Below, one piece after another: positions 25,111-34,212 of a stretch of DNA of 64,000 nucleotides. Position numbers and translations under genes: made by a program. How positions within the stretch are numbered: the stretch's first letter is position 1; every line of letters starts with the position of its first letter. Origin of the DNA: Clostridiaceae bacterium (GTDB lineage: Bacteria; Bacillota; Clostridia; Lachnospirales; Lachnospiraceae); assembly GCA_910575795.1 (NCBI GenBank), contig CAJTGE010000020.1, forward strand, positions 32,343 through 96,342, given 5' to 3'. A model generated the notes under the pieces. The model searched no databases. It saw nothing but the letters and a program-made list of their open reading frames with translations, and was not told where the DNA came from.

Positions 25111-25786
25111 GGATGACGAACTGATTGCGGAGCTGGAGAGGGATTATCTGGAAGCAGGGGGCTTTCAGGTGGAAATTGCGCTGGACGGGACGACAGGACT
25201 CCAAAAAGCGCAGACGGAAGAGTATGGCACGGTTGTCCTGGATGTAATGCTTCCGGGGAAAAACGGGTTTGAGATCTGCAGGGAGCTTCGCAGGAATCAG
25301 GATCTGCCCATCATCATGGTGACGGCCCGCAGGGAAGATGTAGATAAGATCCGGGGACTGGGGCTGGGAGCGGACGACTATATGGTAAAACCCTTCAGCC
25401 CGGCGGAGCTGGTGGCCAGAGTGCGCTCCCACATTATGATTCACCAGCGCCTTCTGGAACGAAAAGAGGGGCGTAAGCCGACACAGCTGCTTATGGGAAA
25501 TCTGAAAATCCTGCCGGAAGAAAGAAGGGTGTTTTTGGGGGAGGAAGAGATTGCATTGGCCAATAAGGAGTTTGAGCTTCTTCTGCTCATGGCCCAGAAC
25601 CCGAATATTGCTTTTTCAAAAGAAACACTCTTTAACCGGATCTGGGGGATGGATTCTGTGGGGGCTACGGATACGGTCACCGTACATATCAACCGTCTGA
25701 GGCAGAAACTGGAGCGGAATTCGGCCAGTCCCAGAATGATTGAAACGGTGTGGGGCGTGGGATACCGGTTTAAGATCAATGTCTGA
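25088..25786 (+). CDS. OmpR-family response regulator
   Basis: This 232-residue regulator has a receiver domain (LIIEDDE acidic pocket, phospho-acceptor Asp in VVLDVMLPGKNG, Lys in YMVKPFSP) and a C-terminal winged-helix DNA-binding domain (FELLLLMAQNPNIAFSKETL, then TVHINRLRQKLE and VWGVGYRF). The likely start is TTG 25088, 9 bases after GGAGG at 25074-25078, inside the kinase gene; this gives the family start MEKVLIIEDDE. Tandem 11-bp repeats upstream of the operon are the expected kind of binding site for this family. Confidence 0.92.
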   Translation: MEKVLIIEDDELIAELERDYLEAGGFQVEIALDGTTGLQKAQTEEYGTVVLDVMLPGKNGFEICRELRRNQDLPIIMVTARREDVDKIRGLGLGADDYMVKPFSPAELVARVRSHIMIHQRLLERKEGRKPTQLLMGNLKILPEERRVFLGEEEIALANKEFELLLLMAQNPNIAFSKETLFNRIWGMDSVGATDTVTVHINRLRQKLERNSASPRMIETVWGVGYRFKINV

Positions 25787-25807
25787 AGAACAACATAACA
25801 CTTTTGG

Positions 25808-25862
25808 GTATAAACTGATGAACAAATCGAGACTTCTTTGGAGGTTTCGATTTTGTTATGAT
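25808..25862 (+). promoter_or_regulatory. Shared regulon promoter element, copy C (tandem esterase)
   Basis: AAACTGATGAACAAA, four bases, GACTTCT (25831-25837), 19 bp, TATGAT (25857-25862). ATCGAGAC (25826-25833) and GTTTCGAT (25844-25851) form a dyad over the GACTTCT block, followed by TTTTG, so it could also end the response regulator transcript. Confidence 0.65.
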
Positions 25863-25900
25863 GAAATACATAAAAACAATTAAGAAACAGGTGGCTTATA

Positions 25901-27934
25901 ATGAAACGGATAAAAGCAGCGGCGCTGCTTGGTATGTGCATGGCAGTTTTTACAGCCTGCAGAGGAAAAGCAGACGTCAACTCTGTCAGCGAACTGGAAC
26001 AGGGAATCCAGGCAGTGGAGGAAGCGGTCAATGCAGAAAGGAGTGAAATTTCGGTGCAGGATATAAAGAGCAGCCGGGAAGTCCGCGAAGGGACATCAGC
26101 CGACACCGTGGCCACACCGGAGGATTTCCCAATGGAGTACGATTATGGAAGCGGCCGTATCAGCGACTGGTCCAGAGAGGATATGCTTAAGAAGACGCCA
26201 AAGCCTAAGGGAAACGAAACCGTCCTGAATACAGTCCCAAACCCTGCCAAAATCCAGGCTCTCTATCTCTGGGAGGAGGGAAATGTGCCGGCAGTGACCA
26301 GGTTTACAGAGGACATGGACGGATATTTTGATGAGTGGGATTTCCGGCCTTACGTGACGGCGATTCCGGTCAGGGACGGAGTGAAGCCCAAAGGGGCCGT
26401 TGTCCTGATGGCAGGCGGGGCTTATCAGTTTCGGGGCAATTATACGGATTCCCTGCCAACGGCAGCGGCTTTGAGGGAATATGGATTCCAAACCTTTCTT
26501 GTGGATTACCGGCTGCGGCCTTACACCCAGGAGGAAGGGGCGCTGGATGTTGCCAGGGCGGTCCGGTTCATCCGCAAATATGCGGACGTGTACGGGATTG
26601 CCCCGGATAATATCGCGGTCATGGGCTTTTCAGCCGGGGGAATCCAGGCAGGGGAATTTCTCATGCACTACGATGAAATGGTGGATGGGACTAAGCTGGA
26701 TGCTGATTATATTCCGGATGAACTGGACGACATCCCGGCCCACACTTCGGCAGCGGGAATGATCTATTCCTTTTACGGAAGATTAAGCGTGGGCAATATG
26801 GACCCGGACTGGCTTTCCAAAGGGGAACTGCCTCCCACCTTTTACGTCTATGGCACGGAAGACCCTTTTTACACCCAGTTTGAGGAGCAGTATGAGGTGA
26901 TCAAAACTATGGGGATCGACACAGGAAGAATCGTGCTGAACAACTGGCCCCATGGGTTTGGCTCTGACGGCGGCTGGGTGGAGGATTACGCGCAGTGGCT
27001 GGAAGGAATCTTTCCGTCCGGCGGGGCGTTGGAAACAGCAGGCGAGGAGGGAATGGAACTGTTTACGCCTGAAACAAGGATACAGGATGTGATAGATGAT
27101 CCGGCATTTGAAGGCTTTGGAAGACTGGTATTTCCGGTAGATTTAGGATTAGAGGGGACGTTGACTCTTAAGGAGGCGGGAAACCGCCTTGTGTGGTACA
27201 GCCATGTGAATCCAGAGCGGACGGTCTCCATTGTGAATGAGATGAAAGCCAGGGTACAGAGGGGTGAGAAGATTTTTTATGATATTTATACAGATGAGGA
27301 AAAGAAAAAGGATCCTTCCAAGGAGGATACGGGGCTGTTTTACTTTCGGGGCGATCCCGGTGAGAAGTTTGCGGTGGTAAATGCAGGCGGCGGTTTTATG
27401 TATGTGGCTGCCATGCACGACAGCTTTCCCCATATGCAGGAGCTGGCGAAGCAGGGGTATCACGCTTTTGCGCTGATCTACCGCCCCGGCGCCCAGACCG
27501 CCTGTGAGGATCTGGCCAGGGCAGTCGCTTTTATTCAGGAGCACGCAGAAGAGTTTCAGGTTCACAGGGAAGGGTATTCCCTGTGGGGAGGCTCTGCGGG
27601 GGCGAGAATGGCGGCATGGCTTGGTTCCTATGGAACGGCCGCTTTTGGGGAGAAGGAGTATCCGGCTCCGGGGGCGGTGATCATGCAGTATACGGGGCTG
27701 TCGGAAGTATATGGGAACGAGCCTCCCACCTATGCATGTGTAGGCGTCAATGACGGAATCGCTTCGTACAGAACCATGGAGCGCCGGATCAGGGGGATCA
27801 GGGCCAATGGGACTGCCGGGGAGATTGAAGTTTTTGACGGCCTTTCTCATGGCTTTGGCCTGGGGGAAGGAACCGTGGCGGAGGGATGGATCAACCGGGC
27901 TGTGGCGTTTTGGGAAGAGAACACAGATCAATAA
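25901..27934 (+). CDS. Secreted lipoprotein with two fused alpha/beta-hydrolase (esterase) domains
   Basis: The 677-residue protein starts with a lipoprotein signal (ALLGMCMAVFTAC, lipid Cys about 20). Two hydrolase domains of the acyl/xylan esterase type follow. Domain 1 has nucleophile Ser244 in VMGFSAGGIQ and catalytic-type His in NWPHGFGSDGG. Domain 2 has Ser565 in LWGGSAGARM and His in LSHGFGLGEG. Both have the oxyanion-type glycine stretches (LMAGGAYQF; NAGGGFMY). Such enzymes cut esters on sugars or small acyl esters; placement on the outer membrane face implies action on an environmental substrate. AGGTGG lies upstream of ATG 25901. It is alone under promoter copy C. Confidence 0.85.
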   Translation: MKRIKAAALLGMCMAVFTACRGKADVNSVSELEQGIQAVEEAVNAERSEISVQDIKSSREVREGTSADTVATPEDFPMEYDYGSGRISDWSREDMLKKTPKPKGNETVLNTVPNPAKIQALYLWEEGNVPAVTRFTEDMDGYFDEWDFRPYVTAIPVRDGVKPKGAVVLMAGGAYQFRGNYTDSLPTAAALREYGFQTFLVDYRLRPYTQEEGALDVARAVRFIRKYADVYGIAPDNIAVMGFSAGGIQAGEFLMHYDEMVDGTKLDADYIPDELDDIPAHTSAAGMIYSFYGRLSVGNMDPDWLSKGELPPTFYVYGTEDPFYTQFEEQYEVIKTMGIDTGRIVLNNWPHGFGSDGGWVEDYAQWLEGIFPSGGALETAGEEGMELFTPETRIQDVIDDPAFEGFGRLVFPVDLGLEGTLTLKEAGNRLVWYSHVNPERTVSIVNEMKARVQRGEKIFYDIYTDEEKKKDPSKEDTGLFYFRGDPGEKFAVVNAGGGFMYVAAMHDSFPHMQELAKQGYHAFALIYRPGAQTACEDLARAVAFIQEHAEEFQVHREGYSLWGGSAGARMAAWLGSYGTAAFGEKEYPAPGAVIMQYTGLSEVYGNEPPTYACVGVNDGIASYRTMERRIRGIRANGTAGEIEVFDGLSHGFGLGEGTVAEGWINRAVAFWEENTDQ

Positions 27935-27950
27935 AGCAGATACCTTTCGG

Positions 27951-28004
27951 TTGATACAGGGTAACAAAAAGTGACTTCTGTGTGTGGCAGAGAGTGGTTA
28001 TAAT
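27951..28004 (+). promoter_or_regulatory. Shared regulon promoter element, copy D
   Basis: GATACAGGGTAACAAAA, four-base gap, GACTTCT (27973-27979), 19 bp, TATAAT (27999-28004). It is the most divergent copy upstream of AACAAA but keeps GACTTCT and the 19-bp spacing. It drives the esterase-flavoprotein-DUF362 genes. Confidence 0.6.
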
Positions 28005-28071
28005 GAATCTGCTGATTTTCGGCCCTTCTGCTCCGGTATCACAAATAATTTAAGAGAGAGGATATAAGACT

Positions 28072-29280
28072 ATGAGAAAACAAACGTTAATGAGAATGGC
28101 AGCTATGGCTGCGGCAGGGATGGTCCTTATGACCGGCTGTGGGGGCAACGGTTCCCAGGCGGCCACGACAGCAGCGACAGCGGCTCCAGAGACGACACAG
28201 TCTTCTGAAACGACAGCTCCGGAAACAACCGAAGCGGAAACTACAGCTTTAGAGGAAGCCGGGGAGACGGATGTGCCTTTGGCGCCGGAGGGGGCGCTGG
28301 CTATCGCAAAGCAGGGGATGTTTTCTTCCGGCGGCACGGTTACGGAGCCGGTTGAGGGAGAGTATGATGAGACCCAGAACTGGCTGGATTCCACCAGGGC
28401 AGGGAATACCGCCCATGTAGACCATGCCAATGTGCTTTATCAGATTCCGGTCAATGATAATGGAAACCCCATTGTCTATCTTCATGGCTATGGACAGTCC
28501 AGGATGGGCTGGATGACTACGCCTGACGGGAGAGAGGGCTGGTCGGACATATTCCTGAAAAAAGGGCACAGCGCGTTTCTGGTGGACCAGCCCAGACGGG
28601 GAGAAGCAGGTTCCACAGCAGCCATGACTACGGACGGCATTGATACCTGGAGTGAGGATTCCAAGGAATATATGCCGGGCGACCAGGCGTGGTACACCCA
28701 TTTTAGGATCGGGCGGGTGGCGCCGGAACGGTATGAGGGTTCCCAGTTCCCGGAGGGAGATGAGGCCCAGGATCAGTTTTTCCGCCAGATGACGCCCAAC
28801 ACCGGTTCCTATGATGAGGGAATGGACGGCCAGGCCCTTGGCTAGGTGATGGAAGATGTTTATGAGATGACGGGAAACAAGGCCATCTACATTACCCATT
28901 CCCAGGGAAGCAGGGTGGGGTGGGCTACCCCGGTAGAGAACATATCAGCGATTGTGGCTATTGAGCCAGGCGGAACTCCGGAGATCGGCTCGGAATATTA
29001 CCAGAGACTTTTGGATGCGAAAATCCCCATTGCCGTTTACTTCGGCGACTACATTGAGAACGGACCGGAGGATATCCATTCCTCCCAGTTCTGGAAAAAT
29101 GTAAAGGACGCGGCCTTTGCTTTTGCCGAAGCCTATAACGCGGACGGCGGAGACTGTACGGTTGTAGATCTGCCCCAGGAGGGAATCACGGGCAACAGCC
29201 ATTTCATGTTTCAGGAAATGAATAATCAGGAGATTGCGGACCATATTGAAGCCTGGCTGGCAGAGAGAGGGCTGAACTAA
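28072..29280 (+). pseudogene. Secreted alpha/beta-hydrolase lipoprotein interrupted by an in-frame amber codon
   Basis: One 402-codon reading frame is interrupted only by TAG at 28843-28845 (codon 258). The N-terminal part has a lipoprotein signal (GMVLMTGC), a Thr/Glu-rich linker and the hydrolase start VYLHGYGQSRMGW. The part after the stop continues in the same frame (VMEDVYEMTGNKAIYITHSQ) and carries the nucleophile motif HSQGS (Ser277) and the C-terminal His region GNSHFMF. Normal termination yields a product without the catalytic Ser. It is most likely a recent nonsense mutation; amber suppression or a sequencing error are alternatives. Confidence 0.82.
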
Positions 29281-29332
29281 CACCAGGCATTCGTTATCTT
29301 TTGACAGAGACAGAAAGAGAGGAAAAATCGAA

Positions 29333-29782
29333 ATGAGTATTTTATTTATCAACGGAAGTCCCAACAAGAACGGAAATACAGCGGCTCTGGCAGCCGCGCT
29401 TCTGAAAGGGAAGGAGTATGAGACGCTGAATCTGACTGAGTACCGGATTGGAAGTTATGGACAGGCTTTTGAGGACGACCAGCTGAACCAGGTGACCGCA
29501 AAGATGAAGGAAGCCCATGTGATCGTAGTCGGTTCCCCGCTGTACTGGCACAATATCTGCGGCTCTGTGCGGAATGTACTGGACCGGTTTTATGGCCTGA
29601 TGGAATACGGGGAGCTTTCGGGAAGGACCCTTTACTTTTTATTCCAGGGCGCGTCACCGGAGAAGTGGATGATGGAGGCCGGAGAATATACCATGAAGCG
29701 TTTTGCGGCGCTTTATGGTATGGAGTACGGTGGGATGGCCACAAACAAAGGCGAGGCGGATAAGCTGGGAAAAGGCATTTGA
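29333..29782 (+). CDS. Cytoplasmic flavodoxin-fold NAD(P)H:FMN oxidoreductase-like protein
   Basis: This 149-residue protein has the flavodoxin-fold start SILFINGSPNKNGNTAALAA with the FMN phosphate loop and the VIVVGSPLYWHNICGSVRNV strand. It lacks a signal peptide and cysteine clusters. Family members reduce FMN or act as small flavin electron carriers. GAGAGGAAAAA precedes ATG 29333, about 50 bases after the interrupted esterase, so it is in the copy D unit. It could supply reduced flavin for the exported system, which is inference. Confidence 0.82.
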   Translation: MSILFINGSPNKNGNTAALAAALLKGKEYETLNLTEYRIGSYGQAFEDDQLNQVTAKMKEAHVIVVGSPLYWHNICGSVRNVLDRFYGLMEYGELSGRTLYFLFQGASPEKWMMEAGEYTMKRFAALYGMEYGGMATNKGEADKLGKGI

Positions 29783-29840
29783 GAATCCGCAGACAGGAGT
29801 TTGAGACAGCAGGGGATTAAGAGAAGGGAGACAACAGGAG

Positions 29841-30935
29841 ATGAAATTTAAAATCATAAGCAAAGGCGCGGCGGTATTTCTGGTTTCCGGGTTATTAGCG
29901 GGCTGCGGCAGCCAGACACAGGAGACTCTTGTGAGTCAGACTAAAGCCATGCAGTCAGAGTCTGTGAGTGAGGCAAAAAACGTTTCGGGTACGGAAGCAG
30001 CTCCAGAGGAGAGTGTAGAGGCAGAGGAGAATGGGGAGACTGTTACAGCAGAGAGTGTCCGGACCAACGGCGGCGAGGTGATTGGGCTTTCCGCATTGGA
30101 ACATCAGGATAAAGGCGGGGAATCGGCTGTGTATTTCACATCGGATATCAGTTCTCAGGCTATGGTGGATATATACGCGGCTCTTGGCGCGGAGCTTACC
30201 GGTGACAAGATTGCTGTGAAGCTGTCCACCGGCGAGCCTCCGGCAAGCAACTACCTGGACCCGGCTCTGATTGCGGAGCTGGTCCGTCAGGTAAATGGCA
30301 CGATTGTTGAGAATAATACGGCTTACGGCGGACAGCGCTCCGGCACGGCCATGCACTACCAGGTGGCAGAGGATCATGGATTTACGGCGATTGCTGATTT
30401 TGTCGTTATGGATGAGAACGGTTCCGTGTCATTGCCGGTGGAAGGGGGAACACGTCTTACGGAGAATCTGGTGGGCGCCCATTTCCCGGAATATGACGGA
30501 TACCTGGTGCTTTCCCATTTTAAGGGACATGCCATGGCAGGCTTTGGCGGCGCCATCAAAAATATATCCATTGGCCTTGGCTCCCAGGAAGGGAAATGCC
30601 TGATCCACACAGCCGGGGCAAGCCGTACCAGTCCGTGGGGCGGCGAACAGGACCCATTTACGGAAAGCATGGCTGAGGCGGGAAAATCCGTGGTGGACGC
30701 CCTGGACGGAAATATTTTATATATCAGTGTTATGAACCGGCTGTCCATTGACTGTGACTGTGATGGAAATCCGTCTGAACCAGATATGCATGATATTGGG
30801 ATTCTTGCCTCCACGGACCCGGTGGCTCTTGACCAGGCGTGTGTGGATCTAATCTATGCCTCAAAGGATGATACCGCTTCCCTAATTGAGCGGATGGAAT
30901 CCCGGAACGCCATTCACGTTCTGGAGCACGGGTAA
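29841..30935 (+). CDS. DUF362-domain lipoprotein
   Basis: This 364-residue protein has a lipoprotein signal (VFLVSGLLAGC, lipid Cys about 22), a Ser/Glu-rich linker to about 75, then a DUF362 domain (AVYFTSDISSQAMVDIYAAL, KLSTGEPPASNYLDP, SHFKGHAMAGFGGAIKN). A CDCDG motif near residue 310 and several conserved His/Asp could hold a metal. DUF362 proteins are usually cytoplasmic and often carry 4Fe-4S ferredoxin motifs; an exported one without a ferredoxin domain is notable. GGGAGACAACAGGAG precedes the ATG. Confidence 0.82.
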   Translation: MKFKIISKGAAVFLVSGLLAGCGSQTQETLVSQTKAMQSESVSEAKNVSGTEAAPEESVEAEENGETVTAESVRTNGGEVIGLSALEHQDKGGESAVYFTSDISSQAMVDIYAALGAELTGDKIAVKLSTGEPPASNYLDPALIAELVRQVNGTIVENNTAYGGQRSGTAMHYQVAEDHGFTAIADFVVMDENGSVSLPVEGGTRLTENLVGAHFPEYDGYLVLSHFKGHAMAGFGGAIKNISIGLGSQEGKCLIHTAGASRTSPWGGEQDPFTESMAEAGKSVVDALDGNILYISVMNRLSIDCDCDGNPSEPDMHDIGILASTDPVALDQACVDLIYASKDDTASLIERMESRNAIHVLEHG

Positions 30936-30978
30936 GAGATTGGTCTTGGAACCAGAACCTATCGGTTGGTGAACTGTG

Positions 30979-31881
30979 ATGATTGACGTGCTGCATAGGG
31001 AATTCGTTTATCTCTGGTATTATTTTGACATACAGCTGCGGCAGATCTTCGGGTACTGGGCGTTGGGGATCGTTCTCGGCTCCCTGGTATCGGTTTTTTT
31101 GAAGGAGCGGATTCACGGACTGCTTCATTCTATGAGCAGCAGCAAAATGGGGCTTGTGGGAATTATCCCCGCAAGCCTGCTGGGGATCGCCTCCCCTCTT
31201 TGTATGTATGGAACCATTCCCCTGGCGGCTTCCTTTTCCAGAAGCGGAATGCGGGATGAATGGCTTGCGTCTTTTATGATGTGTTCCATTCTCCTAAACC
31301 CGCAGCTGATCGTGTACAGCACAGCTTTAGGAGTGACCGCCCTGGCTGTGCGGGTGCTTTCCTCATTTTTATGCGGAATTCTGGCAGGTCTTTTGCTCTG
31401 CCGGACAGGCAAGGGAAAGCCGTTTTTTCGTTTTGAGTATTTTGATGATCCTCATAATCACGACACAGATCCCAATGGGTTTTTGCGCCTGCTTAAAAAT
31501 ATCGGGAGGAATATCCGGGTGACCGGGCCGTATTTTCTGTTTGGCATTCTGCTTTCTGCACTGTTTCAGCGGTATGTTCCTGAAAATCTGATGACGGGCC
31601 TCTTTGGAGGAAATGAGGCATTTGGAGTGCTTATGGCGGCTACGGTGGGAGTTCCGCTCTACGCCTGCGGAGGAGGAACCATTCCGCTTCTACAGGCGTG
31701 GCTCATAGATGGGATGAGCATGGGGAGTGCGGCGGCCTTTATGATTACCGGCCCGTCTACCAAGATCACCAATCTGGGGGCATTGAAAATTGTGCTGGGC
31801 ATGAAGAATTTTGTGATCTATCTGGCGTTTGTTATGGTGTTTGCTTTTTCTGTCGGGCTGCTTGTGAATCTGGTAGTGTAA
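30979..31881 (+). CDS. Predicted permease (PF03773-like)
   Basis: This 300-residue polytopic membrane protein has about eight hydrophobic segments in two similar halves. Each half has the family signature: GIASPLCMYGTIPLAASF in the first and VGVPLYACGGGTIPLLQAW in the second, both with a Cys next to the GTIP turn. The family contains the ArsP organoarsenical exporter and many proteins of unknown cargo. ATG 30979 (or GTG 30976) has only a weak ribosome site. It is 40 bases after the DUF362 gene. The Cys residues could bind a metal or organometal, but the cargo is unknown. Confidence 0.8.
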   Translation: MIDVLHREFVYLWYYFDIQLRQIFGYWALGIVLGSLVSVFLKERIHGLLHSMSSSKMGLVGIIPASLLGIASPLCMYGTIPLAASFSRSGMRDEWLASFMMCSILLNPQLIVYSTALGVTALAVRVLSSFLCGILAGLLLCRTGKGKPFFRFEYFDDPHNHDTDPNGFLRLLKNIGRNIRVTGPYFLFGILLSALFQRYVPENLMTGLFGGNEAFGVLMAATVGVPLYACGGGTIPLLQAWLIDGMSMGSAAAFMITGPSTKITNLGALKIVLGMKNFVIYLAFVMVFAFSVGLLVNLVV

Positions 31882-31982
31882 TGATCTGCGGCAGGTAACT
31901 GGGGCGCACGAGCCTTTTGGCTGGCACGCCCCTGATATTTTTTATGCATATGATGGAACATGAAAAAGGAAGGAGACAGAAT

Positions 31983-32729
31983 ATGAGAGGGAAGAATTTA
32001 TGGATTGGATATTTGCTGCCAGGAGTGATTGCAGCTGCTGTGCTGGCTGGGTGCGGCAATAAAACGGCAGATTCCCAGCTGGCAAAAACAGGGTCAGAAG
32101 AATCTGTGCAGGACCCTGCCGGACAGACGGCTTTGCAGCCTGTGCGGAATACGGAAGATACAGAATTTACACAGAGAGATGGCAGCGGAAACAACATTTT
32201 AATTGCATATTTTGCCGTAGCTGAAAACAGCGATGTGGATGCGGTGTCCTCAGCCAGCGTGGTCACTGTAAATGGCGGGGCGGAGGGACGGCTCCAGCAT
32301 TTGGCGAAATTAATTCAGGAGGAAACAGGCGGAGAACTGTTCTCCATTCAGACCGCTGTAGACTATCCGGGAGATGGGGGCAAACTCATTGATTACGCGG
32401 CAGAGGAGCAGGATCAGGATACAAGGCCGGAGATTACAAATCATATTGAGAATCTTGACCAGTACGATGTGGTGTTTGTAGGCTATCCGACCTGGTGGTA
32501 TGATCTGCCCCAGGTGATGTACAGCTTTTTTGACGAGTACGATTTTGTGGGAAAGACCATCATTCCCTTTAATTCCCATAACGGCAGCCGGTTTTCCGGC
32601 ACCATTGAAACGATTACGGAATTAGAGCCGGGTGCAAAGGTACTCACAGACGGGTTTACGGTCAGTGAGCGGAATGTGGCAGACGCCGGGGACGATATTG
32701 CGGACTGGGTGCGCAGTCTGGATTTTTAA
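31983..32729 (+). CDS. Flavodoxin lipoprotein with extended FMN loop
   Basis: The 248-residue protein has a lipoprotein signal (VIAAAVLAGC, lipid Cys about 21), a short linker and a flavodoxin domain from about residue 72. The FMN phosphate loop is expanded by about 20 residues (IAYFAVAENSDVDAVSSASV, then NGGAEGRLQHLAKL), a form also seen in the protein at 34330. The aromatic loop is FVGYPTWWYDLPQVM. ATG 31983 follows AAGGAGG. It precedes the DUF4405 gene by 23 bases, so the membrane protein and two lipoprotein flavodoxins form one unit. Confidence 0.88.
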   Translation: MRGKNLWIGYLLPGVIAAAVLAGCGNKTADSQLAKTGSEESVQDPAGQTALQPVRNTEDTEFTQRDGSGNNILIAYFAVAENSDVDAVSSASVVTVNGGAEGRLQHLAKLIQEETGGELFSIQTAVDYPGDGGKLIDYAAEEQDQDTRPEITNHIENLDQYDVVFVGYPTWWYDLPQVMYSFFDEYDFVGKTIIPFNSHNGSRFSGTIETITELEPGAKVLTDGFTVSERNVADAGDDIADWVRSLDF

Positions 32730-32752
32730 GAGAGACAAAGGAGGGCAGGAGA

Positions 32753-33424
32753 ATGGGCAGAAATAAAATCTCATGGAAAGGAATGGTTGACGGAGCCCTG
32801 TTTTTGCTGCTGCTAAACCAAATGGGCTATGTGCTCACAGGACAGCAACATCATGAAGGGACGGGAACGGTTATGGTGCTGCTGGTTCTGTGCCACAATC
32901 TTTTAAACCGCAGATGGTTTGGAGCCGTTGGAAAAGGAAAGTACAATTCCAGACGCTTGTTTGGGACGGCTTTGAACTTTTTAACAATTGCACTCATGTC
33001 AGCACTTTTTATCAGCGGTGTCATCATGTCGCGGTATGTGTTTGATTTTCTACCCATTCGCGGAGGAAGGGCCCTGGCAAGGCGTGTACATATCCTCTGT
33101 GCGTACTGGGGATTCCTTCTGATGGCGGTTCATATGGGAATGCACTGGGATGGAATGAAAAGAAGAATGGGCAATACCTTCGGAAAAGGGGAGACGGAAG
33201 GAAAACGGATGCTTTCCGCTGTTGGATGGGCGGTTTCCGTTTATGGGATTTATGCCTTTTACCGGCATGAGATCCTTTCGTTCTTATGGATGAAGAATGA
33301 ATTCGCGATTTTTGATCAGCAGTCCGTCTTTTTCTTTGTTATGGATTACCTGGCAATGATCATTCTGATCGTAAATGTGACAAACTTTATTTTTAACATG
33401 AAAAGAAAGGAACATAAGGCATGA
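32753..33424 (+). CDS. DUF4405 membrane protein, probable haem-b type electron carrier
   Basis: This 223-residue protein has about five membrane segments. His residues sit at helix ends in GQQHHEG, LVLCHNLLN, ARRVHILCAYWGFLL and MAVHMGMHWDG, a pattern typical of membrane b-type cytochromes and of DUF4405 (related in layout to cytochrome b561 and ferric reductase membrane domains). It could move electrons from the cytoplasm to the lipoprotein flavodoxins encoded on both sides; this is inference from context. AGGAGGGCAGGAG precedes ATG 32753, and its TGA overlaps the next ATG (ATGA). Confidence 0.8.
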   Translation: MGRNKISWKGMVDGALFLLLLNQMGYVLTGQQHHEGTGTVMVLLVLCHNLLNRRWFGAVGKGKYNSRRLFGTALNFLTIALMSALFISGVIMSRYVFDFLPIRGGRALARRVHILCAYWGFLLMAVHMGMHWDGMKRRMGNTFGKGETEGKRMLSAVGWAVSVYGIYAFYRHEILSFLWMKNEFAIFDQQSVFFFVMDYLAMIILIVNVTNFIFNMKRKEHKA

Positions 33425-34212
33425 AACCAGGAAACCGATTCTTGCCGTTACTTCTTGTCGCGAGTCTTTTATCCGGATGTGCCGCGGAGGGAGGCAGTCT
33501 GACAGTAGGGGAAGATTCTGGAACAATGGCGCCGGATGCGCCTCTGGTGGTTTATTATTCTTTTTCAGGGGAAGTGGAGCAGATGGCCCGGGAGATCAGC
33601 GATATGACAGGGGGGCAGGGCGTCCGGCTGGACACGGTCGCTGTTTACCCGGAAGATGACAGGGTGAGAACAGAACGTGTCAGGCAGGAGCAGGACCAGG
33701 GAGTCCTCCCGGAACTGGAATGGAACATAGAGGATCTGGAACGGTATGACACGGTCTATATCGGGACATGCCTGTGGAATGGGGAACTGCCGCCGGCGGT
33801 GAAGGCATTTTTGACCAAAACGGAATTAGAGGGAAAGACGGTGATCCCATTTGGCGCGGCGGGAGCAGCGGACAGGGGAGAAACAGAACTGACCGGCGTG
33901 CTGTTCCATAATAAGATTTCAGAAGAGCTGGCCGAGGGGCTTCCTTTGGAGGTTTCTCTCTATGAACCCGCTGATTTTGCGAAAGCATTTAATCTGGAGA
34001 AAGCATTGGCAGAGCCAGACAGCCGTACCAGAATGCTGGAACTTGGGGGGCTTGCCTACTGGCCGGAGGGTGCTGCCGTAGCGCTGTTTTTCCGTGACAA
34101 TGTGGAGCGGACCGTGGTTCCGGTCTATACGCTGGGAAAGGTTCTGGACGATGTCCGGATATTTGAAGAGTATGAGGGCGGCATTAAGATAACACGTTTA
34201 AGTATAAACTGA
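33421..34212 (+). CDS. Lipoprotein fusing a flavodoxin domain with a cyclophilin-like domain
   Basis: The 263-residue protein has a lipoprotein signal (LLLVASLLSGC, lipid Cys about 20), a flavodoxin domain at about 40-175 (LVVYYSFSGEVEQMAREI with the FMN loop, YIGTCLWNGELPPAV) and a C-terminal segment (YWPEGAAVALFFRDN, YTLGKVLDDVRIF, then GGIKITRLS) that resembles the cyclophilin-like PF18050 fold. Start ATG 33421 overlaps the DUF4405 stop, so it is translationally coupled to the membrane protein, the strongest hint that the two work together. Its 3' end overlaps promoter copy E. Confidence 0.78.
   Translation: MKPGNRFLPLLLVASLLSGCAAEGGSLTVGEDSGTMAPDAPLVVYYSFSGEVEQMAREISDMTGGQGVRLDTVAVYPEDDRVRTERVRQEQDQGVLPELEWNIEDLERYDTVYIGTCLWNGELPPAVKAFLTKTELEGKTVIPFGAAGAADRGETELTGVLFHNKISEELAEGLPLEVSLYEPADFAKAFNLEKALAEPDSRTRMLELGGLAYWPEGAAVALFFRDNVERTVVPVYTLGKVLDDVRIFEEYEGGIKITRLSIN

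Noticed and set aside
28843..28845. In-frame TAG as a pyrrolysine codon
   Set aside because: No pyl genes or PYLIS-like context are visible and the family does not use pyrrolysine there; a nonsense mutation is simpler.
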